This document shows, in pieces, positions 50,594-53,145 of a stretch of 53,145 nt of DNA (the first letter of the stretch is position 1; every line of letters begins with the position of its first letter). The position numbers and the translations under genes are program-made. The stretch lies in contig CAMVTO010000014.1 in assembly GCA_947170435.1 (NCBI GenBank), positions 1 to 53,145 on the forward strand, written 5' to 3'. The stretch is from an uncultured Clostridia bacterium. Its GTDB lineage: Bacteria; Bacillota; Clostridia; Oscillospirales; Oscillospiraceae. Under the pieces are notes generated by a model. The model saw only the letters and a list, made by a program, of their open reading frames with translations. It did no database searches and was not told where the DNA came from.

Positions 50594-51601
50594 TCACACC
50601 CGATTCAGCTTCTTCTCCACCGATGCCGCGACCTCTGCTCGCTCCTCCGCGGTCGATGCTCTCGCGTAATCCTGCAGTGCCTCGTCCCGTATGCGCTCCG
50701 CCTCCGATGACCAAGCCTCAAACTCCGGCTTGGTCATCGTCTTTTTCCGCACACGCGCGAAATATTTCTTGTACGCGCGGCTGTGCAGCTTCCAGATCTC
50801 ATTCTCTCGGAGCTTGCTCTGGAAGCTCTGTGACGCACCGATGTCGCGGCAGGTCTTCTCCGTTTCCCCCGGCGCGATACGCTCACAGTAGGTATAGGTC
50901 ATGCCGGGCTGCTGCAAAAACCAATGTCCGCAGTTGGGACAGCGCTTCGGGATAAACCCTTTCTGGATACCCTTCATCAGTTCCACATAGGCAAAGTCGA
51001 TCAACCGATCAAAGTACATCTTCTCCACCAGCTCCGTCGGCAGGCTGTCATCCTCCGCGTTGAGCATGGCGAACTGTACGCGCACCGGCGAGGCGTCAAC
51101 TTCCCTGTCCGCGCCAAGACTCACGCCGGTCACAAACGCCCCGATCCCATTGTTATAGATCCGCTCGGCGGGCGTCTGCTTATGCTGCCCCTTCTTTTTC
51201 TCTGACCCAGCGTTATAAAACGCCTCATCCAAAAACCATGTATAGCGGTTCTGGATCAGCTCAAGGTCGCGTCCAACCTGAAAGTAGTATTCCAGCTTGG
51301 GCGCAGGATTGAATCCGCTGTTCTTTCGCAAGAAAAGATTGAAATACGGCAGCTCCCTCAGTCTCGCCTTGACAGCCCTGAGCCTGCCGGAGTATTCGTT
51401 CCCGCTGTCCAAAGCCTCGCGCAGCCGCGCGAGGCTTTTTTGATACGCGCCGATATCCGCGTCCAGCAGCTCGGTCAATATCTCGCCGTAGGGTATCCCC
51501 TTGCGGCGGTCCTCGATCCAGTATTCCCGCTCGCCAAACCGCACCATCGTGTGTGTGCGCGGTCGGTCAAAATCAAACAGGTCTTTTCCCAGCACGCCCA
51601 T
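50594..51601 (-). CDS. DUF6076-type zinc-binding protein of mobile elements
   Basis: 335 residues, start at 51601 after ggaggt. The N-terminal 200 residues are not similar to any enzyme I recognise; residues 225-290 hold a zinc-ribbon-like region with CPNCGHWFLQQPGMTYTYCE and a later cysteine in EKTCRDIG. The C-terminal 60 residues are charged and helical. I place it in the DUF6076-type group seen beside clostridial replication/mobilization genes; function unknown. Its last 120 codons were copied into the element at 37776-38370. The promoter at 51646-51674 is overlapped by an imperfect palindrome. Confidence 0.75.
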   Translation of the reverse strand: MGVLGKDLFDFDRPRTHTMVRFGEREYWIEDRRKGIPYGEILTELLDADIGAYQKSLARLREALDSGNEYSGRLRAVKARLRELPYFNLFLRKNSGFNPAPKLEYYFQVGRDLELIQNRYTWFLDEAFYNAGSEKKKGQHKQTPAERIYNNGIGAFVTGVSLGADREVDASPVRVQFAMLNAEDDSLPTELVEKMYFDRLIDFAYVELMKGIQKGFIPKRCPNCGHWFLQQPGMTYTYCERIAPGETEKTCRDIGASQSFQSKLRENEIWKLHSRAYKKYFARVRKKTMTKPEFEAWSSEAERIRDEALQDYARASTAEERAEVAASVEKKLNRV

Positions 51602-51645
51602 GCTCTTACCTCCGCAGTAGATAATGTACTCGATGATTTAGAGAT

Positions 51646-51689
51646 AGCATACGTTATCTATTTACAAATGTCAAGCACTCTGCTACACT
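51646..51689. promoter_or_regulatory. Divergent promoters of the DUF6076-type and RepA-like genes
   Basis: Minus strand: TTGACA (51669-51674), 17 bases, TATGCT (51646-51651). Plus strand: TTTACA (51661-51666), 17 bases, TACACT (51684-51689). The two promoters overlap, so use of one should hinder the other. An 18-base imperfect palindrome agatagcatacgttatct (51642-51659) covers the minus -10 box. Confidence 0.65.
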
Positions 51690-51739
51690 GCGACACACGG
51701 TCAACAATGAACCGAAACACGAAAACATCGAAAGGAGTG

Positions 51740-52783
51740 ATGTATGTGAAACCGCTCAACACCATCGATGGCAAGACGCTGATGGAGGCGGAGCTCAAAC
51801 CGCTCAGCTTTGTGATCGACACACTGCTTGCGACAGGGCTGCACGTCCTCGCCGGCTCGCCGAAGGTCGGCAAGTCGTGGCTCGCTCTCTGGCTCGCCGT
51901 CAGCGTCGCAAAGGGCGAGAGCGTCTGGGGCATGGCGACGAAGCAGGGTACGACACTCTATCTCTGCCTTGAGGACTCGACGCTCCGCATCCAGAACCGC
52001 CTCGACGAGATCACCGATGACGCGCCGCCCAATGTCCACTTCTGTACCGAGAGTCTCATCCTCGGCGAAGGTCTGGAGCAGCAGCTCGAAGCGTTCCTCT
52101 CGGAGCATCCCGACACCGTCCTCGTCATCATCGACACACTGCAAATGATCCGCAGCGCACGGCGAGACGCGACCTACGCCAACGACTACCGCGACCTCTC
52201 CATCCTCAAGCACATCGCCGACGCGCACGGCGTCGCCATCCTGCTCATCCACCACCTGCGCAAGGAGTACGCCGAGGATGTGTTCTCCCGCATCTCCGGC
52301 ACGACCGCAATCAGCGGCGCGGTAGACACCAGCCTCACTCTGGTTGAGCAGACGCGCGGCAGCGGCGAGGCGACGCTCTACTGCATCGGACGCGACATCG
52401 AATACTGCGAGCTGGAGCTCACGCGCAACGCGGAGAACGTATGGGAACTCCACCGAGACAGCCGAACGCTTCCCAAGGGCGGGCGGCTCGTCCTTCTCCT
52501 CTCCGAGTTGATGAACAACCGCTCGGAGTTTATCGGCACTCCCACAGAGCTCACGGAACTCATCGACCCTGTCGGCGCAGAGCAAATCTCGCCGCGCAAG
52601 ATTTCCCGCGAGGTCTTGAAAAGCCTTTCCGCACTGCGGGAGAGCGGCATTGAAGCGACCGTGCGGCGGAGCAACGGCAGGCGGCTCATTGAGCTGCGCC
52701 GTGCCGATAGTGTCGATGAACCCGAGGTCGGAAACAGCGTCCCTATCGACCCTGCGGCTCTCACAGCGGAGGACATCCCGTGA
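51740..52783 (+). CDS. RepA-like AAA/RecA-fold ATPase
   Basis: 347 residues from the ATG at 51740 (a GTG at 51746 is better spaced from aaaggag). Walker A GSPKVGKSWLALWLAVSVA, Walker B DTVLVIIDTLQMI, LLIHHLRKE as the sensor region, then a C-terminal winged-helix-like part (KISREVLKSLSALRESGIEA). This is the hexameric RepA/DnaB-related group carried by plasmids and integrative mobilizable elements. It probably works in replication of the excised element. Complete and in good reading order before the mobilization gene. Confidence 0.85.
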   Translation: MYVKPLNTIDGKTLMEAELKPLSFVIDTLLATGLHVLAGSPKVGKSWLALWLAVSVAKGESVWGMATKQGTTLYLCLEDSTLRIQNRLDEITDDAPPNVHFCTESLILGEGLEQQLEAFLSEHPDTVLVIIDTLQMIRSARRDATYANDYRDLSILKHIADAHGVAILLIHHLRKEYAEDVFSRISGTTAISGAVDTSLTLVEQTRGSGEATLYCIGRDIEYCELELTRNAENVWELHRDSRTLPKGGRLVLLLSELMNNRSEFIGTPTELTELIDPVGAEQISPRKISREVLKSLSALRESGIEATVRRSNGRRLIELRRADSVDEPEVGNSVPIDPAALTAEDIP

Positions 52784-53027
52784 GCGATTCTTTGCCGCCG
52801 CGTTGCCTCGACGAATCTGCGCTCGGGGAAACGCGCTCACGGACGCAAGCCCCCGTCACAGCGCCAGCGTTGGGCGAAACGCGACCACGCCGCCGTTCTG
52901 CGAGAAATCCTCTCTTTAGAGAGGGCAAGCAGAGCGCCTGTCCGACATTGTCGGTCAGGCACAGCCGCCGCTCGCGGCGGTTTTGCGGGCAGCAGCCCGC
53001 ACCCACTGAACGCAGGAGGAAAGTGAA
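52784..53027. other. Hairpin-rich stretch, candidate oriT
   Basis: Four hairpins in a row: 52909-52924 (cctctc/gagagg), 52936-52960 (11 bp, one mismatch, around att), 52965-52980 (ccgccg/cggcgg followed by tttt) and 52985-53000 (gcgggc/gcccgc). The repeated gaaacgcg occurs twice at 52829-52885. A frame of 83 codons starts at a GTG overlapping the repA stop but is Arg/Ser/Pro-rich and not protein-like. Confidence 0.45.
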
Positions 53028-53145
53028 ATGAAGCAGAACAAGGACATTCGCCTCACCATGCGGCTCACGCCGGAGCAGTACGAGAGCATTTGCGCTCGCG
53101 CCGAGACCGCGCAGATGACGCCGAGCGCGTATGCCCGCGCCGCGG
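53028..53145 (+). CDS. MobC-like mobilization protein, 5' part only
   Basis: 39 codons from the ATG at 53028 (aggagg 8 bases upstream) before the window ends. KQNKDIRLTMRLTPEQYESI and AQMTPSAYARAA have the ribbon-helix-helix pattern of MobC-type relaxosome proteins that bind oriT and assist the relaxase. The presumed relaxase gene would lie outside the window. Confidence 0.8.
   Translation, partial: MKQNKDIRLTMRLTPEQYESICARAETAQMTPSAYARAA

Noticed and set aside
52780..53031. Small gene overlapping the repA stop
   Set aside because: Composition is Arg/Ser/Pro-rich with no hydrophobic core, and it spans a series of hairpins and a terminator.

Overview
The window reads as a chromosomal piece of a GC-rich, low-oxygen Firmicute, most likely a Clostridia/Oscillospiraceae-type gut bacterium. 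Pointers are the GC-rich coding with Gram-positive ribosome binding sites, YesM/YesN-type two-component systems, Msm-type sugar ABC transport, a Firmicutes-type GalT, ferredoxin-like aldo/keto reductase and C_GCAxxG_C_C proteins, TnpV, a DUF6076-type protein and many clostridial conjugative-element remnants. No rRNA, complete tRNA or CRISPR array was seen.

Layout. 1-1870 is a mosaic of broken genes (metallophosphoesterase tail, ECF sigma/anti-sigma pair, serine recombinase piece, conjugative-element pieces, AraC tail); two of its blocks are duplicated later in the window. 1951-10643 is a complete import system: a binding lipoprotein, YesM-type kinase and YesN-type regulator on the minus strand, divergent from a binding protein, a fused double permease and an ATPase with two unusual insertions. 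10718-14330 holds a 336-bp MITE-like element, a beta-phosphoglucomutase-like gene, an IS256 remnant, conjugative-element genes and a tRNA 3'-half. 14384-18822 has a BvgS-like hybrid kinase divergent from a DUF134-NifX fusion across a 46-bp palindrome that carries the same promoter on both strands, followed by a 5'-truncated cysteine desulfidase-like gene. 18860-20440 is scrap DNA rich in perfect palindromes, plus a Phd-Doc toxin-antitoxin pair.

20515-34383 is an alpha-galactoside utilisation locus: MsmEFG-type transporter, AraC regulator, GH36 alpha-galactosidase, two membrane proteins, galK, galE, galT, a coupled metallophosphoesterase, and a divergent MsmK-type ATPase. Together these would import raffinose/melibiose-type sugars, release galactose and pass it through the Leloir pathway. 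34459-37286 has a purine nucleoside phosphorylase, a Crp-type regulator, an acetyltransferase and a YczE-type membrane protein.

37505-38370 holds a truncated TnpV gene and a 595-bp element with 79-bp terminal inverted repeats that has captured the 3' part of the DUF6076-type gene found intact at 50594-51601. 38454-44842 is a redox/detoxification cluster (flavin reductase, DUF2271-like lipoprotein, MATE exporter, acetyltransferase, AlkZ-like protein, C_GCAxxG_C_C protein, SDR, CPYC thioredoxin-like protein, Fe-S aldo/keto reductase) beside an AraC regulator. It is followed by a TetR/flavodoxin pair and a MarR/UvrA2 operon with a clear operator-promoter. 50375-53145 is the start of a mobilizable element: DUF6076-type gene, RepA-like ATPase, a hairpin-rich oriT-like stretch, and the start of a MobC-like gene that runs off the window.
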